From Bradyrhizobium centrolobii (lineage in GTDB: Bacteria > Pseudomonadota > Alphaproteobacteria > Rhizobiales > Xanthobacteraceae), in the NCBI RefSeq assembly GCF_001641635.1, contig NZ_LUUB01000036.1:21899-80128 (forward strand): a stretch of DNA of 58,230 nt. The letters run 5' to 3'. Under the pieces are notes generated by a model. The model saw only the letters and a program-made list of their open reading frames with translations, had not been told where the DNA came from and searched no databases. The translations under genes were made by a program, and so were the position numbers. This document shows positions 1 through 8,397 of this stretch, piece by piece. The number at the start of each line of letters is the position of its first letter. Position 1 is the first letter of the stretch.

Positions 1-772
1 CCCCGAGCCGGTAGAGCGCGAGCGTCAGCACGACGGCCGACACGCCGGATCCGCAACTCGTCACGATCGGTGTGTCGAGCTTGACGCCGGCGCCGGTGAA
101 GGCCTTGCGCAGCTCGTCAAGCGGCTTCATCTCGCCGGTCGCAGCGTCGAACAGGCCGGCGTAGGGTACGTTGCGTGCGCCGGGAATGTGACCCGAGCGG
201 ATGCCCGGCCGCGGCTCTGCCGCGCGGCCCTCGAAGCGCTCCGCCGGACGCGCGTCGATCACCTGCTCGGCACGGCTTTCGACGTTGGCGACCAGCTGCT
301 CCATGCTACGCACGCGCTTCGGATCATAGCTCGCCTTGAACGTTGCGGGTTTCGGCTTCACGTCGCCGCTCTCCACGGCACGCCCCTCGGCGCGCCACTT
401 CTTCAGCCCGCCATTGAGGATGCGCACATTGCCGTGGCCATAGGACAGGAACATCCACCACGCACGCGGCGCTGCGACCCAGCCGCCGGCATCGTAGATG
501 ACGACGGTATCGGCATTGGAGATGCCGAGATTACCGACGTCGCTGCCGAACTGCTCGGCGCTCGGAAACATGTGCGGCAGCGGATTGGAATGGTCCGACA
601 CCGCGTCGACGTCGAAGAACACCGCGCCCGGCAGATGCGCGGCGAGGTAGTCGTCCTTCGGCAGCGGCAGCACACCCGGCAGCTTGAAGGTAGCGTCGAG
701 CACCTTCACGTTGGCGTCGTTGATGTGGTCGGCAAGCCATTCGGTGGAGACGAGGGGGTCGGCTGTGGTCAT
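1..772 (-). CDS. sseA: 3-mercaptopyruvate sulfurtransferase, 3' end beyond window
   Basis: Two-domain rhodanese that would transfer sulfur from 3-mercaptopyruvate to thiol acceptors or cyanide. From the ATG at 772 I read 257 codons and no stop before the window edge, so the gene is partial at its C-terminus. The N-terminal inactive rhodanese domain carries the family DARP-like and YDAGGWVAAPRAWWM segments. The second domain holds the active loop TSCGSGVSA with the catalytic Cys at residue 240. The CGSGVSA loop is the mark of mercaptopyruvate rather than thiosulfate sulfurtransferases. A single-domain rhodanese lies upstream on the same strand, separated by a repeat. Confidence 0.9.
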   Translation of the reverse strand, partial: MTTADPLVSTEWLADHINDANVKVLDATFKLPGVLPLPKDDYLAAHLPGAVFFDVDAVSDHSNPLPHMFPSAEQFGSDVGNLGISNADTVVIYDAGGWVAAPRAWWMFLSYGHGNVRILNGGLKKWRAEGRAVESGDVKPKPATFKASYDPKRVRSMEQLVANVESRAEQVIDARPAERFEGRAAEPRPGIRSGHIPGARNVPYAGLFDAATGEMKPLDELRKAFTGAGVKLDTPIVTSCGSGVSAVVLTLALYRLG

Positions 773-785
773 TCGCTATTTCCTT

Positions 786-889
786 GTCATTCCGGGGCGT
801 GCGCAGCACGAACCCGGAATCCATCGTGTGGCAGTGTTAGTGGGTGAATGGATTCCGGGCTCGCGACTTCGTGGCGCCCCGGAATGACG
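786..889. repeat. Inverted intergenic repeat, family B (gtcattccggggcg type)
   Basis: About 104 bp with ends that read gtcattccggggcg and cgccccggaatgac, so the element is a long imperfect hairpin. A second copy lies at 8240-8369. This type is common in Bradyrhizobium intergenic DNA. It sits between two rhodanese genes of the same strand. Confidence 0.75.
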
Positions 890-911
890 GATGAGAGAGC
901 GAAAGCGCCCC

Positions 912-1325
912 TCACCCCTTCTTCTTCGGCTCCCACTTCTCCGTCGGACCGCCGGCGTCGCGCCAGGCGGCGTAGCCGCCGGCGATGTGGGCGACAGGCT
1001 TGAGGCCCATGTCCTGCGCGGTCTTGGCGGCGAGCACGGAGCGCAAGCCGCCGGCGCAGTGGAAGACGAACTTCTTGTCCTCCTGGAAGATCGGCTTTGC
1101 ATAAGGGCTCAGCGGATCGATCCAGAATTCAAGCATGCCGCGCGTGCAGGCGAACGCGCCGGGGATACGGCCGTCGCGCTCGATCTCTCGGGGGTCGCGG
1201 ATGTCGACGATGACGACGTCGCCGTTCTTGGAGATCTCGATGGCGTCCTTGGCGGACAGCGTCTCGATCTCGGCATTGGCCTCGTCGATCAGTGCCTTGA
1301 TGCCGCGGGTGATGGTCTGGGGCAT
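912..1325 (-). CDS. Single-domain rhodanese-like protein
   Basis: A 137-residue cytoplasmic protein with one rhodanese domain (about residues 25-130). The motif VDIRDPREIERDG marks the N-terminal part. The active-site loop is FHCAGGLRS with Cys90 as the persulfide-forming residue, followed by the typical HIAGGYAAWRDAGGP C-terminal block. No signal peptide or membrane segment is present. It would carry sulfane sulfur, but the physiological acceptor cannot be read from the sequence. The gene lies upstream of sseA on the same strand. The intervening repeat suggests they are not tightly coupled. Confidence 0.85.
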   Translation of the reverse strand: MPQTITRGIKALIDEANAEIETLSAKDAIEISKNGDVVIVDIRDPREIERDGRIPGAFACTRGMLEFWIDPLSPYAKPIFQEDKKFVFHCAGGLRSVLAAKTAQDMGLKPVAHIAGGYAAWRDAGGPTEKWEPKKKG

Positions 1326-1383
1326 GTGCTTCTCCCTCTTGTTACGCCGCCATTCGCAGGCGATCTGCTGGAGGCGGAGGTTA

Positions 1384-1512
1384 CCTCTCCCGCCTGCGGG
1401 AGAGGTCGACGCGCTCGAAGAGCGCGGCGGGTGAGGGCTCTCTCCTCTTGGGGAGCGTCGCTTGTGGAGAGACCCTCTCCCCCCTCCCCCGCAAGCGGGG
1501 GAGGGAGCGCAG
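1384..1512. repeat. Inverted intergenic repeat, family A (cctctccc...gggagagg type)
   Basis: Element made of several nested inverted repeats (cctctcccgcctgcgggagagg, a gcgggtgaggg block, and ccctccc...gggaggg). Related copies lie at 2767-2912, 7431-7574, 20666-20783 and 53153-53282. It fills the gap between two minus-strand genes and codes for nothing recognisable. Confidence 0.75.
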
Positions 1513-1545
1513 TCCCGTCGCCGATCGAGCCAGACTAATGATACA

Positions 1546-2721
1546 TCAGTGCGTCAACTCCTTCATCGCACCTTCCAGACCCTCGATGGTGATCGGGAAC
1601 ATGCGGTTGGCGAAGATACGGCGGATGATGGTGGTCGATTCCGAATAGTCCCAGTGCTTCTGCTGCACCGGATTGAGCCACACCGCATGCGGATAGGTGC
1701 GGATGATGCGCTCCAGCCAGACCGAGCCCGGCTCCTCGTTGACATGCTCGACCGAGCCGCCCGGCACCATGATCTCGTAAGGCGACATCGAGGCGTCGCC
1801 GACGAACACGACCTTGTAGTCGTGCGGGTATTTGTGCAGCACGTCCCAGGTCGGCGTGCGGTCGGTGAAGCGGCGCTTGTTCTGCTTCCACACGCCTTCA
1901 TAGAGGCAATTGTGGAAGTAGAAATACTCCATGTGCTTGAACTCGCTCTTCGCCGCCGAGAACAGCTCCTCGACCTGCTCGATATGCGAATCCATCGAGC
2001 CGCCGATATCGAAGAACACCAGCAGCTTGACCGCATTGCGCCGCTCTGGCCGCATGACGACGTCGAGATAGCCGTGATTGGCGGTCTCGCGGATCGTGTT
2101 GTCGAGATCGAGCTCGTCGGGCGCGCCGGTGCGGGCAAACTTGCGCAGGCGGCGCAGCGCCACTTTGATGTTGCGAATGCCGAGCTCGACATTGCCGTCG
2201 AGATCCTTGAATTCGCGCTTGTCCCACACCTTCACGGCTCGGTTGTTGCGGTTCTTCTCCTGGCCGATGCGGACGCCTTCCGGATTGTAGCCATAGGCGC
2301 CGAACGACGAGGTGCCGGCGGTGCCGATCCACTTGCTGCCGCCCTGGTGGCGGCCCTTCTGCTCCTCGAGGCGCTTCTTCAAGGTCTCCATGAGCTTATC
2401 CCAGCCCATGGCCTCGATCTGCTTCTTCTCTTCCTCGGTGAGGTATTTCTCCGCGAGCTTCTTCAGCCACTCCTCGGGGATCTCCGCCTTCTCCATGGCG
2501 TCGAGCAGGCTTTCGAGCCCCTTGAACACCGTGCCGAAGACGCGGTCGAACTTGTCGAGGTTGCGCTCGTCCTTCACCAGCGCCGAGCGCGACAGGTAAT
2601 AGAAGTTCTCGACCGTGTAGTCCGCGAGGTCGGCGTCGAGCGCCTCCATCAGCGTGAGGTATTCGCGCAGCGTCACGGGGACCTGCGCATCGCGCAATGA
2701 GGTGAAGAATTGCAGGAACAT
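1546..2721 (-). CDS. VWA domain protein, CoxE-like (MoxR partner)
   Basis: A 391-residue protein. The first 130 residues are helical and charged. The C-terminal half (about 230-391) is a von Willebrand A domain with a MIDAS-type DIGGSM (Asp238, Ser242) after LLVFFD, then VFVGDASMSPYEI and a closing WLNP block. Proteins of this kind act with MoxR AAA+ ATPases as metal-insertion or complex-remodelling chaperones. The MoxR partner is the gene at 3349, here on the opposite strand. The start is placed at the ATG at 2721, because a longer frame upstream only reads into repeat A. Confidence 0.85.
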   Translation of the reverse strand: MFLQFFTSLRDAQVPVTLREYLTLMEALDADLADYTVENFYYLSRSALVKDERNLDKFDRVFGTVFKGLESLLDAMEKAEIPEEWLKKLAEKYLTEEEKKQIEAMGWDKLMETLKKRLEEQKGRHQGGSKWIGTAGTSSFGAYGYNPEGVRIGQEKNRNNRAVKVWDKREFKDLDGNVELGIRNIKVALRRLRKFARTGAPDELDLDNTIRETANHGYLDVVMRPERRNAVKLLVFFDIGGSMDSHIEQVEELFSAAKSEFKHMEYFYFHNCLYEGVWKQNKRRFTDRTPTWDVLHKYPHDYKVVFVGDASMSPYEIMVPGGSVEHVNEEPGSVWLERIIRTYPHAVWLNPVQQKHWDYSESTTIIRRIFANRMFPITIEGLEGAMKELTH

Positions 2722-2766
2722 GAGTGACAGATTGCCCGTCGGGTGGCTTCCGTCAAGGGGCGGCCC

Positions 2767-2912
2767 ACCTCTCCCGGAGGGAGAGGTCGGCGCGCAGCGC
2801 CGGGTGAGGGGTTTCGCTCTCTCGTGGGACCTGAGCCCCCTCACCCGATTTGCGCTGGACGATGCTTCGCATCGCCAGGGGCAAATCGACCTCTCCCCAT
2901 CGAGGAGAGGTG
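2767..2912. repeat. Inverted intergenic repeat, family A
   Basis: Copy of the family A element with cctctcccggagggagagg at one end and cctctccccatcgaggagagg at the other. It contains the gggtgagggg and cccctcaccc arms. It lies in the divergent gap between the VWA gene and the GlsB-type gene. Confidence 0.75.
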
Positions 2913-3006
2913 AACCGAGTTCGTGCGCGGAACAATTCAACATGGACCGGGAGGCTTTTTGCTCTAGAATTGGGCCGCTTGAGGCTTGGTTTTGGGGATC
3001 TTTGTC

Positions 3007-3252
3007 ATGGGAATCATCGCAGCGCTGATCATCGGCGCGATCGCCGGCTGGCTCGCCGGGAAAATTGTCCACGGGGCGGGATTTGGCCTCATCGGCAACA
3101 TCGTGGTCGGCATCATCGGCGCGCTGGTCGCGAGCTGGGTGCTGCCCCAACTGCATATCGAGCTTGCCATCGGCACGCTCGGCGCCATCGTGGATGCCAC
3201 GATCGGCGCGGTGATTGTGCTCGTCATCCTTTCGCTGATAAAACGGGTCTGA
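3007..3252 (+). CDS. GlsB/YeaQ/YmgE family small membrane protein
   Basis: An 81-residue very hydrophobic protein with three predicted membrane segments (about 2-22, 27-47 and 55-78) and the family glycines IIGAIAGWLAGKIVHG and LIGNIVVGIIGA. It matches the transglycosylase-associated/GlsB stress-response family. The molecular role is not established, and it is often induced by general stress. The ATG at 3007 has a GGGGA about 9 nt upstream. A TTG at 2986 in the same frame would add seven residues but has no good ribosome site. A strong terminator follows directly. Confidence 0.8.
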   Translation: MGIIAALIIGAIAGWLAGKIVHGAGFGLIGNIVVGIIGALVASWVLPQLHIELAIGTLGAIVDATIGAVIVLVILSLIKRV

Positions 3253-3269
3253 AAGCTTGACCGAACCTG

Positions 3270-3303
3270 GGAACGGCCGCTTCGAGCGGCCGTTCCTTTT
3301 GTC
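3270..3303 (+). terminator. Rho-independent terminator
   Basis: A perfect 12-bp stem (3270-3281 pairing with 3285-3296) with a TCG loop, followed by TTTTG. It lies 17 nt after the stop of the GlsB-type gene and separates it from the MoxR gene downstream. Confidence 0.85.
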
Positions 3304-3348
3304 GGGACGAGGCCAGCGCCTCGCGCCGACGACCAACAAGGACGCGCA

Positions 3349-4191
3349 ATGAAATTTACCGGCACCAAGGACTATGTTGCGACCGATGATCTCAAGGTCG
3401 CTGTCAATGCCGCGATCGTGCTGGAGCGCCCGCTCCTGGTGAAGGGCGAGCCGGGCACCGGCAAGACGGTGCTGGCCGAGGAAGTGGCGAAGGCACTGAA
3501 CGCGCCACTGCTGACCTGGCACATCAAGTCCACCACCAAGGCGCAGCAGGGCCTCTACGAATACGATGCGGTGTCGCGCCTGCGCGACAGCCAGCTCGGC
3601 GATAGCAGAGTGTCCGACATCAAGAACTACATCAAGCGCGGCAAGCTGTGGGAAGCCTTCACCGCCGAGCAACGCCCCGTGCTCTTGATCGACGAGATCG
3701 ACAAGGCCGACATCGAGTTTCCGAACGACCTGCTGCTCGAGCTCGACCGCATGGAATTCCATGTCTACGAGACCGGCGAGACGATCAAGGCGAAGCAGCG
3801 CCCGATCATGATGATCACCTCCAACAACGAGAAGGAGCTGCCGGACGCTTTCCTGCGCCGCTGCTTCTTCCACTACATCAAGTTCCCCGATGCCGACACG
3901 ATGGGCCGGATCGTCGACGTCCACTTCCCCGGCATCAAAAAGCGCCTCGTCGAAGAAGCGCTGCGCATCTTCTTCGAGGTGCGCGAGGTGCCCGGCCTGA
4001 AGAAGAAGCCCTCGACCTCCGAGCTGCTCGACTGGCTGAAGCTGCTGCTCAACGAAGACATGAGCGTCGAGCAGCTCCGCGAGCGCGACCCGCGCAAGCT
4101 GATCCCGCCGCTGCACGGCGCGCTGCTCAAGAACGAGCAGGACGTGCATCTGTTCGAGCGGCTGGCGTTCTTGAGCCGAAGGGAAGTGTAG
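3349..4191 (+). CDS. MoxR-family AAA+ ATPase
   Basis: A 280-residue cytoplasmic ATPase. Walker A is GEPGTGKT (residues 33-40), Walker B is VLLIDEID (111-118), and sensor 1 lies in the MITSNNEKELPDAFLRRC block, which also supplies the arginine finger. Length and motifs match CoxD/MoxR-type proteins that remodel partner complexes together with VWA proteins. The natural partner is the VWA gene at 1546-2721, here divergent rather than co-transcribed. The ATG at 3349 is preceded by AAGGACGCGCA. Confidence 0.88.
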   Translation: MKFTGTKDYVATDDLKVAVNAAIVLERPLLVKGEPGTGKTVLAEEVAKALNAPLLTWHIKSTTKAQQGLYEYDAVSRLRDSQLGDSRVSDIKNYIKRGKLWEAFTAEQRPVLLIDEIDKADIEFPNDLLLELDRMEFHVYETGETIKAKQRPIMMITSNNEKELPDAFLRRCFFHYIKFPDADTMGRIVDVHFPGIKKRLVEEALRIFFEVREVPGLKKKPSTSELLDWLKLLLNEDMSVEQLRERDPRKLIPPLHGALLKNEQDVHLFERLAFLSRREV

Positions 4192-4237
4192 GCGAGCTCT
4201 CGCACGTCGGCACACCGCCGCCGCCCTAACCAACGGC

Positions 4238-4340
4238 GTCATGCCCCGCGAAGGCGGGGCATCCAGTACGCCGCGGCCTCTCGATTCAATCACAACCGCC
4301 TCTGGAATACTGGATCGCCCGGTCAAGCCGGGCGATGACA
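4238..4340. repeat. Inverted intergenic repeat, family C
   Basis: Ends are gtcatgccccgcgaaggcggggcat and atcgcccggtcaagccgggcgatgac, each a hairpin by itself. The copy at 58052-58153 is in the opposite orientation and closely similar, including the central gccgcggcgtactgga part. Noncoding. Confidence 0.75.
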
Positions 4341-4371
4341 ACGAGTGTGTGGTTGGCACCTGCCTCCACCT

Positions 4372-4451
4372 CGTCATTGCGAGCGCAGCGAAGCAATCCA
4401 GAATCCCTCCGCGGCAAGACTCTGGATTGCTTCGCTACGCTCGCAATGACA
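4372..4451. repeat. Inverted intergenic repeat, family D (cattgcgagcgcagcgaagcaa type)
   Basis: An 80-bp inverted repeat whose arms read gtcattgcgagcgcagcgaa and its complement with one change. The second copy is at 55863-55942. This palindrome is widespread in Bradyrhizobium-type genomes. Confidence 0.8.
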
Positions 4452-4452
4452 G

Positions 4453-5185
4453 AGCAAGCGGCATCGCCGCCGTCCTCCAACCCGCAACTCCGATCGCAGA
4501 CATACATCCGCATCCTCGCGGCTCATCTCGCCCGAGCTTTGCTGCAATTCCGCACCCTCTCCAAGCAGAGGGCGCAGGGAAGGCCGGGTGCCGGCTGGCA
4601 CCCACGGTCCGCTGTGCGCAGATAGCGCAAAAAGATTGCACAGCGGCATACAGGTGAAGCCCAACACACGGCCTTCCCTGCGCAGTGGTTTGACGGCTTA
4701 TGCCGTGCTCTCCCGGGAGCCGAGTTCCTTCTGGCCTCCCTCGCTCTCGCGAAAGTCGCGGACACCGCGCCGGTTGACGCGAATGCCGCCTCCGCAACAG
4801 CTTGACCGTAGCAACGACGGCCAGGACCACACGGTTTTGCCGTACGCACGTCCGCTTGTTCGCCGCATTGTCTCCCGGCCTTGTCGACGTTGCCGGAAGA
4901 ATGTTGGCGAGACGAACCCTCAGCGCCGCTCGTCGGCACGAAGCCTCGGGCTCACGGAGAGCAATCCGCCCTGCCCGCACTTCTCGCGCCCGACGCTGCC
5001 GCGTCCACCGCAACCCGGCCCACGTTTTCGAACGACAGGCGAACCGCCCCTCTTCCCCGGGCCGGGCTGTTTCGAATTATGCCGCAATTCCGAATTTCGG
5101 TAAAGTGGAATATTTTTGTGGGGCGGGATTGACGGGGCGATGGGGTGTTTTGCCCGACGGGACACTTCATATGCAGCCGCAACTC
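4453..5185. other. Gene-free stretch, probable dispersed repeat
   Basis: About 730 bases without a convincing gene. Six-frame ORFs here overlap one another, have no family match, and are rich in Arg/Ser/Pro as expected of noncoding high-GC DNA. The 5' part holds the three-way-junction element at 4572-4683. The rest (about 4690-5165) resembles from memory a roughly 600-bp repeat found many times between genes in Bradyrhizobium. I cannot confirm this without a search. Confidence 0.4.
4572..4683. other. Sequence able to fold as a three-way junction
   Basis: A perfect outer stem (14-15 bp) joins 4572-4586 to 4669-4683. Inside lie two hairpins: GGGTGCC/GGCACCC (4586-4603, GGCT loop) and CCGCTGTGC/GCACAGCGG (4609-4646, 20-nt loop). 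Base 4586 can pair in either the outer stem or the first hairpin. The element is about 112 nt, symmetric on both strands, and not inside a gene. It may be a mobile REP-like unit or a structured RNA. I see no promoter that decides between them. Confidence 0.45.
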
Positions 5186-5276
5186 GTAGCCCGGATGGAG
5201 CGAAGCGAAATCCGGGGAATGGCGTGCAGACCGATGCAATCACCCCGGATTGCGCTGCGCTCCATCCGGGCTACGG
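5186..5276. repeat. Inverted intergenic repeat, family E (gtagcccggatggagcgaa type)
   Basis: Arms gtagcccggatggagcgaag and cgctccatccgggctac form a long hairpin around a short variable centre. Single copy in this window. It lies downstream of a small minus-strand gene. Confidence 0.7.
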
Positions 5277-5316
5277 GACTGCTAGTGCGGCAACGCCGCA
5301 ACTCCGCGAAGCACCC

Positions 5317-5601
5317 TCAATGCTTCAAGCTCGACACCCACTCAATGGTCGGCAGCGCCGTCCCGACGAACACGCCGATCGAAATCGCCTTCCGAAGTGG
5401 CGTGCTCCAGGGGAACCATCTCGCTCCACCCATGAAATACATTGCCGTCCAGACACCGGCAAACAGGGTCCAATCCCGCCACCCCGCGCGCAGCAGCAAG
5501 GCAATCGGGATTGCGGTGCAGAGAAAGACGAGGGCGCAGATGGCGAGTTGGCCGATGGATTGCTGCTCACCGTCGGCTGGGGGCGTTTGCATCGATTCCA
5601 T
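5317..5601 (-). CDS. Small hypothetical membrane protein
   Basis: A 94-residue protein with three likely membrane segments (about 17-37, 44-60 and 68-88) containing the loop MGGARWFPWSTPLRK. I do not recognise a family. Start taken as the ATG at 5601, with an in-frame ATG nine bases later also possible. It is isolated between repeats E and F, so it is probably a single transcription unit. Confidence 0.5.
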   Translation of the reverse strand: MESMQTPPADGEQQSIGQLAICALVFLCTAIPIALLLRAGWRDWTLFAGVWTAMYFMGGARWFPWSTPLRKAISIGVFVGTALPTIEWVSSLKH

Positions 5602-5621
5602 GTTCAACTTGTAGCAAGAAT

Positions 5622-5707
5622 CGTAGGGTGGGTTAGCGGAAGGCGTAACCCACCTCTTTGGTTTCCGCATCAAGAGAAGCGGTGGGTTACGCTTCGCTAA
5701 CCCACCC
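5622..5707. repeat. Inverted intergenic repeat, family F (gtagggtgggttagc type)
   Basis: Arms cgtagggtgggttagcg and gcttcgctaacccaccc flank an inner pair, gcgtaacccacc and ggtgggttacgc. It is noncoding and fills the gap before the GMC oxidoreductase gene. Confidence 0.7.
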
Positions 5708-5725
5708 AACGAAGATCATCCATCC

Positions 5726-7372
5726 TCACGCCACTGCAGCGTCCGGGATGCGTGCCGCTTCCATCGGCTGCTTGCCGCGGATCAGGTCCGAGGCGCGGTC
5801 GGCGATCATCATGGTCGATGCATTCAAATTCGCCGAGATCATGCGCGGCATGACGGAGGCATCGATGACGCGCAGGCCTTCGAGGCCGTGAACGCGGAGC
5901 TGGTCGTCGACCACGGCCCAGGTGGAATCCGCCGGGCCCATGCGGCAGGTGCAGCCGGGGTGGAAGGTGGTGGTGCCGCGCTCGGTGGCGGCGTGCAAAA
6001 ATTCGTCGTCGGTGTTGACGTTGGGACCGGGGAAATCCTCGTAGGCGTAGTAGGGCGAGAGCGGCGCGGACTTCAAAAGGCGCCGCGCGAGCTTCATGCC
6101 GCCGACGATGACGCGGCGGTCGAGCTCGGCGTCGAGATAGTTGGTCTGGATGATCGGCGGCGCGAAGGGATCGCTGGAGCGAATGCGGACATAGCCGCGG
6201 CTTTCGGGGCGCTGCTGCCAGGAGGCGACCGTCATGCCGGGCTCGTCTTCGAGCTGGCCCTGCACGCCCTCCTTGTAGGATGCGGGCGTGAAGGTGAGCT
6301 GAAGGTCGGAGCTTTCCGCGCTCTCGCCGGAATGCCAGAAGCAATAGACCATGGTCGGCGACAGCGAGAGCAGGCCGCGGCGCGTGGTGGCCCATTTCAG
6401 CGCCTCGACCCAGAGCGACAAGCCGCGGCGGAGCTCGTTGATGGTCTTGATGTCCTTCACGCGCGCAACGGTGCGCGGCGCGTAGTGGTCCTGCAGGCCT
6501 TCGCCGACCGGTAGCGCATGACGCACCTTGATGCCGTGGGCCTGCAACAAGTCCGGCGAGCCGACGCCGGAGAGCTGAAGCAGCTGCGGCGAATTATAGG
6601 TGCCGCCGGAGAGGATCACTTCCTTGTTGGCGCGCACCTCGACCGGCGTACCGCCGCGGCCGCCCTTCATGTAGCGCACGCCGACCGCGCGCTTGCCCTC
6701 GAAGATGATCTCGGTCGCGTGCGCGTGCGTATGTACATGCACGTTCGGTCGCTTCATCGCGGGCTTGAGGAACGCCGTCGAACCGGACACGCGCAGGCCG
6801 TTGTTGATGGTACGCTGGCAGTAGGAGACGCCTTCCTGCGTCTTGCCGTTGTAGTCGGGATTGCGGGGAATGCCGAGCGAGACGGCGCCTTCCATGAAGG
6901 CTTCGCAGAGCGGATCGCGCCAGTCCATCGTCGTGACGGTGAGGTTGCCCTCGCGGCCGCGATAGAGCGCCTCGCCCTCGCCGACCCGCTTCTCCAGGCG
7001 CTTGAAGTAAGGCAGCACGTCGGCGTAACCCCAGCCGCGATTGCCCATCTGCGCCCAGATGTCGAAATCCATCCGCTGGCCGCGGTTGTAGATGTGGCCG
7101 TTGATCGAGGACGAGCCGCCGAGCGTCTTGCCGCGCGGCGCATAGATGCTGCGCCCGCCGGTCCAGGGCCCCGGCTCCTGCTGATAGGCCCAGTTGATGC
7201 TCTTCATATGGAAGGTTTTGATGAAGCCCGCCGGCAGATGGATGTAGGGGTGCCAGTCGCTTGGCCCAGCCTCGAGCACGCAGACGCTGGTGTTGGGGTC
7301 TTCGCTGAGCCGGCTCGTGAGCACGCAGCCGGCCGAACCCGCGCCGACGATGACATAATCAAATCTATCCAT
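5726..7372 (-). CDS. GMC-family FAD oxidoreductase (choline dehydrogenase-like)
   Basis: A 548-residue flavoprotein. The N-terminus has the dinucleotide fold YVIVGAGSAGCVL, then GMC signature 1 around GGSSSINGHIYNRG and signature 2 GTYNSPQLLQLSGVG. The C-terminal catalytic region includes HPGCTCRMG and SANLNASTMMIADRASD, with the conserved Asn of the His-Asn pair in the last segment. It would oxidise a primary or secondary alcohol, and the true substrate is unknown. No signal peptide. Start set at the ATG at 7372, because the frame upstream only reads through repeat A. No betaine genes adjoin it, so a choline role is not supported. Confidence 0.85.
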   Translation of the reverse strand: MDRFDYVIVGAGSAGCVLTSRLSEDPNTSVCVLEAGPSDWHPYIHLPAGFIKTFHMKSINWAYQQEPGPWTGGRSIYAPRGKTLGGSSSINGHIYNRGQRMDFDIWAQMGNRGWGYADVLPYFKRLEKRVGEGEALYRGREGNLTVTTMDWRDPLCEAFMEGAVSLGIPRNPDYNGKTQEGVSYCQRTINNGLRVSGSTAFLKPAMKRPNVHVHTHAHATEIIFEGKRAVGVRYMKGGRGGTPVEVRANKEVILSGGTYNSPQLLQLSGVGSPDLLQAHGIKVRHALPVGEGLQDHYAPRTVARVKDIKTINELRRGLSLWVEALKWATTRRGLLSLSPTMVYCFWHSGESAESSDLQLTFTPASYKEGVQGQLEDEPGMTVASWQQRPESRGYVRIRSSDPFAPPIIQTNYLDAELDRRVIVGGMKLARRLLKSAPLSPYYAYEDFPGPNVNTDDEFLHAATERGTTTFHPGCTCRMGPADSTWAVVDDQLRVHGLEGLRVIDASVMPRMISANLNASTMMIADRASDLIRGKQPMEAARIPDAAVA

Positions 7373-7430
7373 GTTCTCGGCCGCCTTAACGCTCAATTGA
7401 ATTGGCTGAACTGTTGCCGCGCTCGCGATC

Positions 7431-7574
7431 ACCTCTCCCCATCGGGGAGAGGTCGATTTGCGCCTTGCGATGCGCAGCATCGTCAAGAGCAAATCGGGTG
7501 AGGGGACTCAGGTCCCACGAGAGGCAGCTCCCCTCACCCGGCGCTCCGCGCCGACCTCTCCCTCTGGGAGAGGT
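7431..7574. repeat. Inverted intergenic repeat, family A
   Basis: Closely matches the copy at 2767-2912, with gggtgaggggactcaggtcccacgag-type inner sequence and cctctccc arms. It fills the gap between the GMC and GNAT genes. Confidence 0.75.
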
Positions 7575-7618
7575 GATCGAAATCGCGGCAAACTCTGTCT
7601 GACTGCAACGCATTCTTG

Positions 7619-8212
7619 CTAGCGCGGCTTGTCGTTGAGTTGATAGTTCAAATGCGCCTGCACCGTCGGCCATTCCGCGGCCGTGATGCTGTAAACCACG
7701 GTGTCGCGCAGCGTGCCGTTGGGCGCAATCTGGTGGCTGCGCAAGATGCCGTCCTGCTTCGCACCCAAACGTTCGATCGCGCGGCGGCTCTGGTGGTTGA
7801 AGAAATGCGTGCGGAACTCGACCGCAATGCAGTTCAGCGTCTCGAAGGCATGCCGGAGCAGCAGCAGCTTGCATTGCGTGTTGAGCGGCCCGCGCTGCGC
7901 GCTCTTCGCATACCAGGTCGAGCCGATCTCGACGCGGCGGTTGGCGGCATCGATATTCATGTAGGTCGTCATGCCGACGATCTTGCCGGCAGCGTCGAAC
8001 ACGGTGAAGGGCAGCATGGAGCCGGCGGCCTGAAGACCGAGACGACGGTCGATCTCCTTGCCCATGTTCTCCGGCAGAGGAATCGCGGTGTACCAGAGGT
8101 TTGAGAGCTCGCCGTCCTTCACGGCCTCCACCAGCCCCTCGCGATGCTGATGCGACAACGGCTCGAGACGGGCGTGCTGTCCGCGCAGGGTGGTGGGATC
8201 GGGCCAGGGCAT
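7619..8212 (-). CDS. GNAT acetyltransferase, RimJ/RimL-like
   Basis: A 197-residue protein of the Acetyltransf_3 type. It starts with the LRGQHARLEPLSHQH strand, has IVGMTTYMNIDAANRRVEIGSTWYAKSAQRG in the middle, and the CoA-binding region near KLLLLRHAFETLNCIAVEF. The segment HFFNHQSRRAIERLGAKQDGIL is the usual N-Q-S-R-R-A-I pattern. It would acetylate an amino group of a protein N-terminus or small molecule, and the substrate is not readable. No partner gene is obvious nearby. Confidence 0.82.
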   Translation of the reverse strand: MPWPDPTTLRGQHARLEPLSHQHREGLVEAVKDGELSNLWYTAIPLPENMGKEIDRRLGLQAAGSMLPFTVFDAAGKIVGMTTYMNIDAANRRVEIGSTWYAKSAQRGPLNTQCKLLLLRHAFETLNCIAVEFRTHFFNHQSRRAIERLGAKQDGILRSHQIAPNGTLRDTVVYSITAAEWPTVQAHLNYQLNDKPR

Positions 8213-8239
8213 GGATGTCTACTCCAGGAAAAATCACCG

Positions 8240-8369
8240 GTCATTCCGGGGCGACGCGAAGCGTCGAGCCCGGAATCCATTCAACCGCAAACTCTGCGGC
8301 CCAATGGATTCCGGGCCTGCGTGCTCACGCACGCATCCCCATTGCGCGAGTGCGCAATGTGGAATGACG
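8240..8369. repeat. Inverted intergenic repeat, family B
   Basis: Second copy of the gtcattccggggcg element. Here the right arm carries an extra small hairpin (attgcgcgagtgcgcaat) before ggaatgac. It lies between the GNAT and SMP-30 genes. Confidence 0.7.
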
Positions 8370-8397
8370 AAGGAATGTATCGGCACATCTTGTACAT

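Noticed and set aside
1462..2700. 412-residue open frame on the plus strand
   Set aside because: It lies antisense to the VWA gene, has repetitive Arg/Leu/Val/Glu composition typical of shadow frames, and no family motif.
4435..5013. 192-residue frame on the minus strand in the gene-free stretch
   Set aside because: It overlaps several other frames of equal quality, has no ribosome site and crosses the folded element at 4572-4683.
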